Assembly: GCF_029869545.1 (NCBI RefSeq)
Contig: NZ_JARWQD010000369.1
Coordinates: 1-64,000 of the forward strand
Direction of reading: 5' to 3'
DNA: 64,000 nt
Source: Nocardia wallacei
GTDB taxonomy: Bacteria; Actinomycetota; Actinomycetes; Mycobacteriales; Mycobacteriaceae
Positions within the stretch are counted from its first letter, which is position 1; every line of letters starts with the position of its first letter. The notes beneath the pieces are model-generated. The model was given only the letters and a program-made list of their open reading frames with translations. It had not been told where the DNA came from and did no database searches. Below are positions 37,949-47,037 of this stretch, in pieces. Made by a program: the position numbers and the translations under genes.

Positions 37949-38224
37949 TCAGCCGAAATCGCGGGCCAGTACGGCGCGGGCGTGCGCATCGGCGAGCAGT
38001 AGCCCGACCTCGCGGCGCAGTCTGCCGAGTTCGTGGCGCCGCTCGGCGGGGCCGGTCGCGGTCGCGAGTTCCTGGTCCAGGGCCCCGAGGGCACGCCGCA
38101 GTCCGCTGACCCGTTCGACGGTCGCGGAGTCGCCCGAGCTTCTGGCCTCCTCGATGAGCTGGGTGAGCCGGTGTTCCAGACCTGACCGATGGCGCCGGCC
38201 GAGCCGGCGTTCCAGACCGAGCAT
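37949..38224 (-). CDS. Small helical (coiled-coil-like) protein, unknown
   Basis: 91 aa, ATG 38224. It is rich in Arg, Glu, Leu and Ala with heptad-like spacing (LEHRLTQLIEEARSSG, VSGLRRALGALDQELATA, ELGRLRREVGLLLADA), so likely an all-helical or coiled-coil dimer. It converges on the DUF1353 gene with 15 bp between the stops. No family recognised. Confidence 0.55.
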   Translation of the reverse strand: MLGLERRLGRRHRSGLEHRLTQLIEEARSSGDSATVERVSGLRRALGALDQELATATGPAERRHELGRLRREVGLLLADAHARAVLARDFG

Positions 38225-38288
38225 TGCACCTCCTGAATGTAACGTGCCGTTAAGTAACGGTACATCAAACGGAGGTTAGATAGAAGAT

Positions 38289-39047
38289 TCAACCGCGCGG
38301 CCGCAGGGCGGCGAATTCGTCGGTCACGCGGATCTCGTCGTCGCTGAAGCGATAGACCGCCGCGGGCCGCCCGCCCGATTTCCCGGGGGAGCTGGTTTCG
38401 CCGGTCGGCGTGATCACCTTGCGGCGGCTGAGGACTCGCTGCAGGTTGGTGGTGTCCACCTCGTATCCCAAAGCGGCGCAATAGATTTCCCGCAGCGTCG
38501 ACATGGTGAAGCGCGAAGGTGCCAGGGCGAAGGCGATATTGGTGTAGGACAGCTTGGCCGCCAGCCTGGTGCGGGCGTGATGGACGACCGTGCCGTGGTC
38601 GAAGGACATGTTCGGCAGCGACGCGACCGGATGCCATCGGGTGTCCGGCGGCAGATGTGGATCGGCCGACAGGGGTATCAGGCCGAGATAGGCCGAGGCG
38701 ATGCGGCGCGGGCCGGGCACGCGGTCCGGATCGCTGAAGACCGACAGCTGCTCGATATGCCACAGCTCGCGCACGTCGACCTTCTCGGCGAGCTGGCGGC
38801 GGGCGGAGACGTCGAGATCCTCGTCGTCGCGCAGGCGGCCCCCGGGTAGCGACCAGGTGCCGGTCTGGGGCTCCATGGCCCGCTCCCACAGCAGCACCGC
38901 CAATTCGGTGTGCCAGCCCGGTGCGCACCGCGGCGACTCCGGGTCCACCGGTGCGCTGGCCGCCTGACCTGCGGAGATGGTGTCGGAGAAGCGACGAACC
39001 TGGAACACCGCGGTGAGCGATTCGTGAATGGTGCTACTATGGGCCAC
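38289..39047 (-). CDS. nrtR: Nudix-domain transcriptional regulator of NAD synthesis (NrtR type)
   Basis: 252 aa. The N-terminal Nudix fold (residues ~40-160) has a degenerate Nudix box (GGRLRDDEDLDVSARRQLAEKVDV), typical of NrtR regulators that bind ADP-ribose rather than hydrolyse it. The C-terminal winged helix (~185-250) shows LREIYCAALGYEVDTTNLQRVLSRRKVITPTGE. It is divergent from nadABC, as is Rv1593c in M. tuberculosis, whose homologue represses nadABC in M. smegmatis. The GTG at 39047 abuts the operator, suggesting a leaderless mRNA. Confidence 0.88.
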   Translation of the reverse strand: MAHSSTIHESLTAVFQVRRFSDTISAGQAASAPVDPESPRCAPGWHTELAVLLWERAMEPQTGTWSLPGGRLRDDEDLDVSARRQLAEKVDVRELWHIEQLSVFSDPDRVPGPRRIASAYLGLIPLSADPHLPPDTRWHPVASLPNMSFDHGTVVHHARTRLAAKLSYTNIAFALAPSRFTMSTLREIYCAALGYEVDTTNLQRVLSRRKVITPTGETSSPGKSGGRPAAVYRFSDDEIRVTDEFAALRPRG

Positions 39048-39070
39048 GTTTTCGATTGTAAGTCGAAAAC
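39048..39070. promoter_or_regulatory. NrtR operator in the nrtR/nadA divergent promoter
   Basis: GTTTTCGA-N7-TCGAAAAC, a perfect 8-bp-arm palindrome (39048-39055 and 39063-39070), directly upstream of the nrtR start codon and 48 bp before nadA. It is the only strong palindrome in the intergenic region and stands out in base composition. It should let NrtR repress both nadABC and itself. Confidence 0.8.
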
Positions 39071-39118
39071 CTGGTGGATGCGAATCGGCGAGGCTGCCGA
39101 GCGCATGAGGAAGGAGCC

Positions 39119-40201
39119 ATGCCCATGTACGCAGCATCGCGGAGCGATACGTTGAGGGGTGGTGGCCGGGCGACGGGCGGGCCTATGACGTTTGCCGGGC
39201 GCGTTACGGACGGGCCGTCGGGGTTTTCGGGAGTGGAGGCCACCCCGGAGTGGGTGCAGGAGATCAAGCGCCTCGCGCGCGAGCGCAACGCGACCATCCT
39301 GGCGCACAACTACCAGCTGCCCGAGATCCAGGACGTCGCCGACCACGTCGGTGACTCGCTGGCGCTGTCGCGCATCGCGGCCGAGGCGCCCGAGGACACC
39401 ATCGTGTTCTGCGGCGTGCACTTCATGGCGGAGACGGCCAAGATCCTCAGCCCCGAGAAGACCGTGCTGATCCCGGACCAGCGGGCGGGCTGCTCGCTGG
39501 CCGACTCCATCACCGCCGACGACCTGCGCGCGTGGAAGGCCGAACATCCCGGGGCCGTGGTGGTCTCGTACGTGAACACCACCGCCGCGGTGAAGGCGCT
39601 GACCGACATCTGCTGCACCTCGTCGAACGCCGTCGATGTGGTCGCCTCCATCGACCCCGATCGCGAGGTGCTGTTCCTGCCCGACCAGTTCCTGGGCGCG
39701 CACGTCAAGCGCGTGACCGGACGGGAGAACATGCACATCTGGGCCGGTGAATGCCACGTGCACGCGGGCATCAACGGCGACGAGCTGACCGAGCAGGCGC
39801 GCAGCCACCCGGACGCGGAGCTGTTCGTGCACCCCGAATGCGGTTGCGCCACCTCGGCGCTGTACCTGGCCGGTGAGGGTGCCTTCCCGGCCGACCGGGT
39901 GCACATCCTGTCCACCGGCGGCATGATCGACGCCGCCCGGGCGGCGAGGTCGAACCAGGTGCTGGTCGCCACCGAGGTCGGTATGCTGCACCAATTACGC
40001 AGGGCCGCACCGGGAATCGACTTCCAGGCCGTCAACGACCGCGCCTCCTGCAAGTACATGAAGATGATCACCCCCGCGGCGCTGCTGCGCTGCCTGGTGG
40101 AGAACCGCGACGAGGTGCACGTGGATCCGGAAACCGCCGCGCTGGGCCGCACTTCGGTGCGGCGGATGATCGCCATCGGCAATTCCGGCGGCGGCGAGTG
40201 A
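39119..40201 (+). CDS. nadA: Quinolinate synthase
   Basis: 360 aa [4Fe-4S] enzyme condensing iminoaspartate with DHAP to quinolinate. The NadA signatures are [28 protein letters not shown], the cluster cysteines in [20 protein letters not shown] and [12 protein letters not shown], and the tail motif [20 protein letters not shown] 39119 has AAGGAG five bases upstream. It is first gene of nadA-nadB-nadC (17 bp to nadB); M. tuberculosis Rv1594. Confidence 0.97.
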   Translation: MPMYAASRSDTLRGGGRATGGPMTFAGRVTDGPSGFSGVEATPEWVQEIKRLARERNATILAHNYQLPEIQDVADHVGDSLALSRIAAEAPEDTIVFCGVHFMAETAKILSPEKTVLIPDQRAGCSLADSITADDLRAWKAEHPGAVVVSYVNTTAAVKALTDICCTSSNAVDVVASIDPDREVLFLPDQFLGAHVKRVTGRENMHIWAGECHVHAGINGDELTEQARSHPDAELFVHPECGCATSALYLAGEGAFPADRVHILSTGGMIDAARAARSNQVLVATEVGMLHQLRRAAPGIDFQAVNDRASCKYMKMITPAALLRCLVENRDEVHVDPETAALGRTSVRRMIAIGNSGGGE

Positions 40202-40217
40202 ACAGGGCGTCCGCGCG

Positions 40218-41948
40218 ATGAGTATCCCGTCGATCGGCTGGGAGGCGGACGCGGACCTGGTGGTGATCGGCGGCGGCGTCGCCGGTCTCACCGCCGCCCG
40301 CACCGCCTCGCTGCGGGGGCTGCGGGTGCTGACCCTGAGCAAGGGCGGCCCGGCCGACACCTCCACGCAGTACGCCCAGGGCGGCATCGCCGTCGTTGCG
40401 CCGCACGGTGATTCGGTGGACGCGCACCTGCAGGACACACTGTCGGCGGGTGCGGGCCTGTGCGACCCGGAGGCGGTGCGTTCCATCGTCGCGGGCGGCC
40501 GGGACGCGGTGGCGGCGCTCACCGATCTCGGCGCGGTGTTCGACCTGGGCCGCGACGGCGAGATCTCGCGCACCCGCGAGGGCGGGCACAGCACCCGCCG
40601 CATCATCCACGCGGGCGGCGATGCCACCGGTGCGGAGGTGCAGCGGGCGCTCAACGCGGCCGGGCTGCCGGTGCTGTTCGGCGCGGCCGCGGTCGAGGTC
40701 GTCACCGGACCGGAGGGTGTGCGCGGCGTGATCGCGGTGTCGGACAAGGGATTCGGTGTCGTGCACGCCCCGGCGGTGCTGCTGGCGACCGGCGGGCTCG
40801 GGCAGCTGTACGCGTGCAGCACCAACCCGCCCGGCGCGACCGCGGACGGGATCGCGCTGGCCTTGCGGGCCGGTGCGACGGTCGCCGACCTCGAGTTCGT
40901 GCAGTTCCATCCGACGGTGCTGTTCGCCTCCGGCGGGCTCGGCCGGCGGCCGCTGATCAGCGAGGCGGTGCGGGGCGAGGGCGCCGTCCTCGTCGACGCG
41001 GAGGGCGAATCGGTGACCGCCGGGGTGCACCCGCTCGGCGATCTGGCGCCGCGGGATGTGGTGTCGCGGGCGGTCGCCGCGCGCATGCGCGCCCTCGGCA
41101 CCGATCACGTGTATCTCGATGCGCGGATGATCGACGGGTTCGCGCAACGGTTTCCGACGATCACGGCGTCGTGTGCGGACGCCGGGCTCGACCCGCGCGC
41201 CGACCTCATCCCCGTGGCACCGGCCGCGCACTTCCAGTGCGGCGGCGTGGTCACCGATACGCACGGCCGCACCGCGGTTCCCGGGCTGTACGCCGCCGGG
41301 GAGGTGGCCCGGACCGGCCTGCACGGCGGCAACCGCCTCGCGTCCAACAGTCTGCTCGAGGGTCTGGTGGTCGGCGAGCGGGCCGGTGCCGCGGCCGCGG
41401 AGCGCCTCGGCGACGCGGGGCGCATCACCGAGCTGGGCGCGGTCACCTTCCCCCGCGCGGATCGGAAGTCCCTGCAGGAGTTGATGACCGAGCACGCGTC
41501 GGTGGTCCGTGACGGTGACGGCATGCGTTCGGCGGTACTGCGGCTGCTGCAGTTGCTGTCGGAGCCGGTCGGTGGGTCCCCGGTGGTGGGTACCGGTGAC
41601 CCGGGCCGGAGGGCCGGTGCTCCGGACGGGTCGGAAGGCCGTGGTCCAGCGATGGGAGAAGCGGAACACACAGGGGCGGACGGAGATTCGCGGCACCCGG
41701 TCGAGGCGGGTCAGGCCGCGGCGACGGCGCGGGTGGTTACCGCGCTCGAGGATGCGGCCCTCACCCTGACCGCCCGTGCGTTCCTGGTCGCCGCGACCGC
41801 CCGCACCGAAAGCCGGGGCTGTCACACCCGCTCGGATCATCCCGAGCCCCGCGACGAGTTGCGCCGCAGCCTCCCCGTCCGCGTCGGACCGGACGGCCGT
41901 CCGCAGCTGGCCGGGGAGCCCGATCACCTTGCGGTGTCGCGAGTCTGA
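40218..41948 (+). CDS. nadB: L-aspartate oxidase with internal low-complexity insertion
   Basis: 576 aa FAD enzyme making iminoaspartate from L-aspartate. The FAD motif is LVVIGGGVAGLTAARTASLRG, with the succinate-dehydrogenase-family motifs GGHSTRRIIHAGGD, EFVQFHPTVLF and HGGNRLASNSLLEGLVVGERAG. M. tuberculosis NadB is about 527 aa; the excess is a Gly/Pro/Asp-rich linker of roughly 45 residues (residues ~450-495, GGSPVVGTGDPGRRAG...) in the C-terminal helical domain, before ALTLTARAFLVAATARTESRG. Confidence 0.96.
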   Translation: MSIPSIGWEADADLVVIGGGVAGLTAARTASLRGLRVLTLSKGGPADTSTQYAQGGIAVVAPHGDSVDAHLQDTLSAGAGLCDPEAVRSIVAGGRDAVAALTDLGAVFDLGRDGEISRTREGGHSTRRIIHAGGDATGAEVQRALNAAGLPVLFGAAAVEVVTGPEGVRGVIAVSDKGFGVVHAPAVLLATGGLGQLYACSTNPPGATADGIALALRAGATVADLEFVQFHPTVLFASGGLGRRPLISEAVRGEGAVLVDAEGESVTAGVHPLGDLAPRDVVSRAVAARMRALGTDHVYLDARMIDGFAQRFPTITASCADAGLDPRADLIPVAPAAHFQCGGVVTDTHGRTAVPGLYAAGEVARTGLHGGNRLASNSLLEGLVVGERAGAAAAERLGDAGRITELGAVTFPRADRKSLQELMTEHASVVRDGDGMRSAVLRLLQLLSEPVGGSPVVGTGDPGRRAGAPDGSEGRGPAMGEAEHTGADGDSRHPVEAGQAAATARVVTALEDAALTLTARAFLVAATARTESRGCHTRSDHPEPRDELRRSLPVRVGPDGRPQLAGEPDHLAVSRV

Positions 41949-41979
41949 TGTCCCCGCAGTGGAACGAAGGAGTGCAGTA

Positions 41980-42840
41980 ATGGCCCTGGACGCCGAAATC
42001 GACCGCGACGAGGTGCTGCGGCTGATCCGCACCGCGCTGGACGAGGATCTGCGGTACGGACCCGATATCACCACGGCGGCAACGGTTCCCGCGGATGCCG
42101 TGGTGAAGGCATCGATGGTGTCGCGGCAGCAGGGGACCGTGGCGGGCCTGGACGTGGGGCTGCTCGTGCTGGACGAGGTGATCGGCGCGGGCGCCTACGA
42201 GGTCACCGAGCGGGTCGCCGACGGCACCCGGGTGTCGCCCGGGGATTCGGTGCTGGACCTGGTCGCGCCGACCCGCGGCCTGCTGACCGCCGAGCGCACC
42301 ATGTTGAACCTGGTGTGTCATCTCTCGGGCATCGCCACCGCCACCGCCGCGTGGGTCGAGGCGGTGGCCGGGACGCACTGCCGGATCCGCGACAGCCGCA
42401 AGACGCTGCCGGGCCTGCGCGCCCTGCAGAAGTACGCGGTGCGGGCCGGAGGCGGGGTCAATCACCGCATGGGCCTCGGCGATGCGGCGCTCATCAAGGA
42501 CAACCACGTGATCGCCGCCGGTTCGGTGGTCGCGGCGCTGCGGGCGGTGCGGGAGCTGGCCCCCGAGATCGCCTGCGAGGTCGAGGTGGACACCCTCGAC
42601 CAGCTCGACGCGGTGCTGGCCGAGGACGTGGAACTGGTGCTGCTGGACAACTTCCCGCTGTGGGCCACGCAGGCGGCGGTGCAGCGCCGCGACGCCCGCT
42701 CGCCGCGGACGAAACTCGAGTCCTCGGGCGGGTTGTCGCTCGATGCCGCCGCCGACTATGCCCGCACCGGCGTGGACTACCTCGCCGTCGGCGCGCTCAC
42801 CCACTCGGTGCGCGTGCTCGACCTCGGACTGGACATGTAG
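41980..42840 (+). CDS. nadC: Nicotinate-nucleotide pyrophosphorylase (carboxylating)
   Basis: 286 aa, converting quinolinate and PRPP to nicotinate mononucleotide. Diagnostic stretches are ITTAATVPADA, SGIATATAAWVEAV, RIRDSRKTLPGLRALQKYAVRAGGGVNHRMGLGDAALIKDNH, EVEVDTLDQL and LESSGGLSLDAAADYARTGVDYLAVGALTHS. ATG 41980 has GAAGGAG upstream. Last gene of the nad operon; M. tuberculosis Rv1596. Confidence 0.97.
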   Translation: MALDAEIDRDEVLRLIRTALDEDLRYGPDITTAATVPADAVVKASMVSRQQGTVAGLDVGLLVLDEVIGAGAYEVTERVADGTRVSPGDSVLDLVAPTRGLLTAERTMLNLVCHLSGIATATAAWVEAVAGTHCRIRDSRKTLPGLRALQKYAVRAGGGVNHRMGLGDAALIKDNHVIAAGSVVAALRAVRELAPEIACEVEVDTLDQLDAVLAEDVELVLLDNFPLWATQAAVQRRDARSPRTKLESSGGLSLDAAADYARTGVDYLAVGALTHSVRVLDLGLDM

Positions 42841-42844
42841 CCGG

Positions 42845-43264
42845 TCAGAGCCCGAATTCGGCGGGAGCGAGCCGCAGCACGCGGCAGCATTCGCGCAGCG
42901 CGGCCGCCTCGCGAGTGTCGAATTCGCCCGCCGATTCGGCGATTTCGAGCCCGACCCGGACCGCCGCGCGGGCCTGAGCGGGACGACCGGTGGCACGGGC
43001 GACCTGTTGCAGCACGTACGCGCGGCCGAAGGCCGGATCGAGGGTGACTCGACGCCAGTTGTCCTCGAACAGGGTGCGCAATTCCTGCGACGGGAAGTGG
43101 TTCAGCGCGGGTGTGCTGCCGATCCGGTCGGCCACGCGGCTGCGCTCGGCCGGGTCGGCGGCGCCGGTCGCGCTCACCAGCGTGCAGACTCCGACGGCGG
43201 CGTCGCGAAATACACTGTGGCGTAACGTATCCGGTGTGATGTGCGCATCACCGGCAAGCTGCAT
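42845..43264 (-). CDS. TerB-family (tellurite-resistance-type) protein
   Basis: 139 aa single TerB domain: DAAVGVCTLVSATGAADPAERSRVADRIGSTPALNHF, LFEDNWRRVTLDPAFGRAYVLQQVARATGRPAQARAAVRVGLEIAESAGEFD and the ending LRLAPAEFGL, close to the TerB consensus. TerB is an all-helical metal-binding protein acting near the membrane, associated with tellurite resistance and stress. No other ter gene is in the window. The stop is 4 bp from nadC's (convergent). Confidence 0.8.
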   Translation of the reverse strand: MQLAGDAHITPDTLRHSVFRDAAVGVCTLVSATGAADPAERSRVADRIGSTPALNHFPSQELRTLFEDNWRRVTLDPAFGRAYVLQQVARATGRPAQARAAVRVGLEIAESAGEFDTREAAALRECCRVLRLAPAEFGL

Positions 43265-43683
43265 GGTGCCAACCCCCTGAGTCGTCCCGGGTGATTCGCA
43301 TGTCTCCGCTACCGGGTCTGAACAACGACAGGCAGACGCTAACAGAGATCACCGACAGGAAAAGCCCCGGAAGTTGTGGGGGCGCGGAGATCTCGGTTCG
43401 GCGGCGGTTGCGGGTTGCCGGGTGCGGCGGTGGATGCCGGGGGCGGCAATGTCGAGGCAATCGCTTTCCCCGTGAAATGTCCAGTGCCACCGAGGTTTTC
43501 GGAGACACAACGGCCAGGCGGGCGAGGGTCGGGATCCGGACAGCCGGGTGCGCGTGCCGCGGGTGCGGGCGACCCGGGCGACCGAGCATCCGGCGGGTAT
43601 CGATTGCGGCCGGTGTGCGGCGGACGGGTGAATTCGCGGAGTGATCTCGGCCACAGCCACTTTCGGCGGCGGACCGATCCGGT
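43265..43683. other. Gene-poor interval, nothing recognised
   Basis: A 419-bp interval between the starts and ends of two minus-strand genes. It is G-rich on the plus strand in the centre, with slightly lower GC near 43300-43360 (CTAACAGAGATCACCGACAGG), which may be the terB promoter side. No convincing ORF, RNA motif or palindrome was found. Confidence 0.5.
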
Positions 43684-44856
43684 TCAGGCGGTCAGCTCCC
43701 GCTCCAGCGGCGTGCGGAATCGGGGTATCGCGCGCACCTCGCCGAACCAGGCGCCCATGCGCTCGGCCTCCGCCTCGATCAGCGCCCGGGCGTCGCCGCC
43801 GACGTCCTCCAGCAGCCGCCACACGATCTCGCCGTCCTTGCGCTGCGCCCACCCGCCGACGATGCGGCCGTCCCACCACACGGTCGGGCCGATATTGCCG
43901 TTGCGGTCGAACAGGGCCGGGGCGTGCGGGCCGAGGAACCAGTCGCGGGACTGCCAGCCCATCGGCGTGGGGTCCAGCGCGGGCAGCAGTGCCGCCCACG
44001 GCTCGGGCGCGGGCACGGGTTCGAGGTCATCGGCCAGTGTGATGCCGGTGCTGCCGCCGAGATCCACCTCGGCGATGTCGAGGTGCGCCAGGGACTTTCG
44101 CACCTCGCCGAGCGACCATCCGGTCCACCACTTCAGGTCGGTGACGGGCGCCGGGCCGAAGGTGGACAGCCAGCGGCGCACGAGTTCGGTGCGCGCCCGA
44201 TCGACCGGGATCTCGGGAATCCCTGCGGGCAGCCAGGATTCGATCGGTGCCCAGGTGTACTGGCTGCTGGCCCAGCTGCCGTTGGGGCGGCCCCGCACGA
44301 TATGTCCCGCGCAGCCGAGCATCACCAGCACCCAGGTGGTGATGTTGGTGGGCTTGGAGTACGACTTGCCGGGCGCGGTGTCGATCTGCGTGCGCAGCCG
44401 CGGCACCGCGGCCGACAGCTGCGCTCCGGTCGCGCTGCCGCGGGCCAGCAGCTCGCGATGGGTCTCCTGTTCGACCTCCGCCAGCCAGCTCGCCACATCC
44501 CCGTCGACGGCCTGCTCCAGATAGCGGCCGTAGGTGCGGCGCTGCTTGATGGCCAGTCCATCGGCGACCGCGGTCTGCAGCGCGGGCAGCAGATCTACCG
44601 GCACCACGAACATGGTGCGGCGCATGGCCAGCATGCGCAGCAGCGTCCGATCCTCGTAGAGCGCCTTCTCCACCTGCGCGGGCTCGAGCCCCCGGCCGCG
44701 CGCGGCCACGGACAGGAACACCGTCGCCGGATCGGTCGCGTGCAGGGCCACCATCGCCTCCGCCACGGCGGTGACGTCGCCGGACCGGGCCGCGGGCGCC
44801 AGCAGGTGCCGCACGCCAAGCCGTGCCCGCCGCTGCGCAATATCGATCGAACGCAT
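43684..44856 (-). CDS. Winged-helix DNA-binding-domain protein (YcaQ/AlkX-like HTH_42 family)
   Basis: 390 aa. The family is recognised by ARLGVRHLLAPAARSGDVTAVAEAMVALHATDPATVFLSVAARG near the N-terminus, LRMLAMRRTMFVVP, WWTGWSLGEVRKSL and WFLGPHAPALFDRNGNIGPTVWWDGRIVGGWAQRKDGEI. Related YcaQ/AlkX proteins are monofunctional DNA glycosylases acting on interstrand crosslinks, but many actinobacterial members are uncharacterised. It stands on its own. Confidence 0.8.
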   Translation of the reverse strand: MRSIDIAQRRARLGVRHLLAPAARSGDVTAVAEAMVALHATDPATVFLSVAARGRGLEPAQVEKALYEDRTLLRMLAMRRTMFVVPVDLLPALQTAVADGLAIKQRRTYGRYLEQAVDGDVASWLAEVEQETHRELLARGSATGAQLSAAVPRLRTQIDTAPGKSYSKPTNITTWVLVMLGCAGHIVRGRPNGSWASSQYTWAPIESWLPAGIPEIPVDRARTELVRRWLSTFGPAPVTDLKWWTGWSLGEVRKSLAHLDIAEVDLGGSTGITLADDLEPVPAPEPWAALLPALDPTPMGWQSRDWFLGPHAPALFDRNGNIGPTVWWDGRIVGGWAQRKDGEIVWRLLEDVGGDARALIEAEAERMGAWFGEVRAIPRFRTPLERELTA

Positions 44857-44901
44857 GAACGAATCCTAGGCGCATGCGGTGCGGCTCGTGTCTCGCAGGC
44901 G

Positions 44902-45798
44902 TCAAACGCCCTGCAGGACACGATCGAGTGCCGCCCGGCCCGCGGGTCCCCAGTGTGGTTTGCCGCCGGGCAGTCCGCGATCTCCGTTGTGCCCCATGAG
45001 CATCAGGAACAGGCTTTTCAGGGCGGCCAGCCCGCGGGCGCGCCGGATCGCCGCCGCGTCCGCCCGCGCGTAGGTGTCGAAGAACCGTGCGGCGGTGCCC
45101 GCGGGCAGCAGCACCCACGCGGCGGCGAGATCCCACGCCGGATCGCCGGCGAACATGTCACCGAAGTCGATCACTCTCGCGAGCGTTCCGTCCGCGACGA
45201 CGACGTTCGCGGGATGCAGGTCGCCGTGCACCCACACCGGCGGGCCGTCCCACGCCGGGGCCGCCACGGCGTCGGCCCAGACGGCCCGGACGTCGGCGGC
45301 GAGATCGCCGGGGGCGACGGCCCGGAGGAAGTTCTCGAAGCCGTCCGTGTGGTTCCGGGGATGGCCACCGCGATCCGTCGCGGTCGGCGCCTCGGCGGGT
45401 GCCGCCACGTGCAGCGCCCGGAGGAAATCCGCCAGTGTGTCGGCCGCGTGGGTGCCGCGGCTGATCGAGCCGTGGTCCAGGGGTTCGCCGGGAACCCACG
45501 TCATCACGGTCCAATGCTTGGGGAAGCGCTCGGACGGTTCCCCGAACCGCACCGGGATCGGCACCGGCAGCGGCAGGCGCGGCGCCAGCACGGGCAGCCA
45601 CCGCCGCTCCTTCAGCTGCGGCTCCGGCCCGGGATCCATGCGCTGCACGCGCACGGCCAACTCCTCCCCGAGCCGCCACGTCTGATTACCCCACCCACCC
45701 GCCACCTCCCGCAGGTCCAGCCCCGCCAGATCCGGATGCTGCTCCCGCAACAATTCCCGCACCAGCCCCACCCCAACCTCGATCTCCCCATCGCCCAT
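44902..45798 (-). CDS. Aminoglycoside phosphotransferase (APH)-fold kinase
   Basis: 298 aa small-molecule kinase: catalytic loop WVHGDLHPANVVV (Asp/Asn), metal-binding VIDFGDMFAGDPAWDLA, and an N-terminal nucleotide lobe (AGGWGNQTWRLGEELAVRVQ) with an MTWVPGEPL hinge. Chromosomal actinobacterial APH-fold proteins rarely confer resistance; macrolide, choline or other hydroxyl substrates are possible. ATG 45798 reading leftwards; divergent from the secreted hydrolase gene. Confidence 0.85.
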   Translation of the reverse strand: MGDGEIEVGVGLVRELLREQHPDLAGLDLREVAGGWGNQTWRLGEELAVRVQRMDPGPEPQLKERRWLPVLAPRLPLPVPIPVRFGEPSERFPKHWTVMTWVPGEPLDHGSISRGTHAADTLADFLRALHVAAPAEAPTATDRGGHPRNHTDGFENFLRAVAPGDLAADVRAVWADAVAAPAWDGPPVWVHGDLHPANVVVADGTLARVIDFGDMFAGDPAWDLAAAWVLLPAGTAARFFDTYARADAAAIRRARGLAALKSLFLMLMGHNGDRGLPGGKPHWGPAGRAALDRVLQGV

Positions 45799-45843
45799 AC
45801 GAACTCACACTACCGACCCACCACCCGCTCACCGTGAGCCGCT

Positions 45844-45874
45844 TTCCCGGCGTGCTTTCGGCCGGGATCCCCGT
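45844..45874. repeat. Dispersed repeat family 2, copy 1
   Basis: TTCCCGGCGTGCTTTCGGCCG followed by GGATCCCCG matches the element at 52803-52837 (TGTCCCGGCACGCTTTTGGCCG then GGATCCCCG) with few changes. Both lie in intergenic DNA. The CCCGGC / GCCGGG parts can pair as a short stem. Confidence 0.65.
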
Positions 45875-45914
45875 GGTGGCGGGCACGCCCGGGCCCGGAT
45901 GCGATGATGCATGG

Positions 45915-46913
45915 ATGAGGCGGCGGTGTGGGTGGGTGGTGCCGGTGGTGTTGTTCGTCGTGCTGGGGGCGACAACCCTTGTGGCGCCGGGTGTTTCGGC
46001 CGAGTCGGGGTGTGCGGTGCGGGTCGCGGTGCGGCCGGTGGGTCTCACCGTGGACGGTGAGGCGGCCACCGGGCGCGTGTACGAGCCCTATCGTTGCGCC
46101 GAGGGGGATTCGGAGGCCCGGAGTCTCGTGGTCGCGGTGCACGGGCACGACAACACCTCCGCCGACTTCGCGGACTACCTCGGCGCGCTGGTGCGCCGCA
46201 CCGAGGTCCCGCTGCTGACGATGGACATGCGCAGCGCGGACAGCGTCTGGCGCACCGGCGACTGGAACCTGCGGGCGGGCCGCGACGACGTGCTGGCCGC
46301 CACCCGCCGGTACCGCGACGAGCACCCCTCGATCGCGCGCACCGTGCTGTGGGGCTGGAGCCAGGGCGGCATCACCAGCGGCCTGGCGGCGGCGTACGCG
46401 CCGCCGGGACTTTTCGACTATTGGGTCGACACCTTCGGTCCCGCAGACGCTTTCACGGCCTGGGCCGGTGCCGACCGCATGGCCCCCGACCTCCGCGGGC
46501 AGATCGAGCGCGACGCCGGAGGCTGCCCGCCCGTGGCGTGCCCGCAGGCATACGCCGAGCGCTCGCCCGCCCTGCTGGCCGACCGCATCGGCGTGCACCG
46601 CACCGTCCTGGTGCACGGCACCGCCGACAGCCTGGTGCCCTACGCCAACAGCCTGGAGATGCGCGCGGCACTGACCGCCGCGGGCAAGCCCACCTCCCTC
46701 TACACGATCGCCTCCGGACGCGACCTGAACGGCGCGGTGGTACCCGGCGAGCACGGCATCGGCCCGGCGTTCTTCGAGAGCGGCTGCGTCGTCGAGCGCC
46801 TGGTCGGCGGCACGGAACCGGTCGACGGGGGAGACCGCGACTACCACGTCGACGTCGCCCGCGGCATCGCCACGGCACCGGCGGCGCCACCCGGCGCCAA
46901 ATGCGCGGCCTGA
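45915..46913 (+). CDS. Secreted alpha/beta hydrolase
   Basis: 332 aa. Signal peptide GWVVPVVLFVVLGATTLVAPGVSAES, then an extracellular hydrolase domain: LVVAVHGHDNTSADF (oxyanion region), nucleophile elbow LWGWSQGGITSGL (Ser ~150), VHGTADSLVPYANS (Asp) and EHGIGPAFF (His). Paired cysteines (SGCAV, YRCAE, GGCPPVACPQ) fit export. ATG 45915 is preferred over 45834, which would fuse the repeat to the signal peptide. It resembles polyester/prolyl-type esterases; the substrate is unknown. Confidence 0.8.
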   Translation: MRRRCGWVVPVVLFVVLGATTLVAPGVSAESGCAVRVAVRPVGLTVDGEAATGRVYEPYRCAEGDSEARSLVVAVHGHDNTSADFADYLGALVRRTEVPLLTMDMRSADSVWRTGDWNLRAGRDDVLAATRRYRDEHPSIARTVLWGWSQGGITSGLAAAYAPPGLFDYWVDTFGPADAFTAWAGADRMAPDLRGQIERDAGGCPPVACPQAYAERSPALLADRIGVHRTVLVHGTADSLVPYANSLEMRAALTAAGKPTSLYTIASGRDLNGAVVPGEHGIGPAFFESGCVVERLVGGTEPVDGGDRDYHVDVARGIATAPAAPPGAKCAA

Positions 46914-47037
46914 CCGGGCGCTATCGTCAGCGGCATCCGGCGGAAGGACACCGGGGTGACCGCCGCACAGCCTCCCGTGCACACCGTCTGATGGCTATCG
47001 TCGGGGGAGTACACCCACGACGCGAGGGAGGTACATC

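Noticed and set aside
43291-43644. 117-codon plus-strand ORF in the gap before the winged-helix gene
   Set aside because: Arg/Cys/Gly-rich composition, no ribosome-binding site and no recognisable motif; looks like random high-GC reading.
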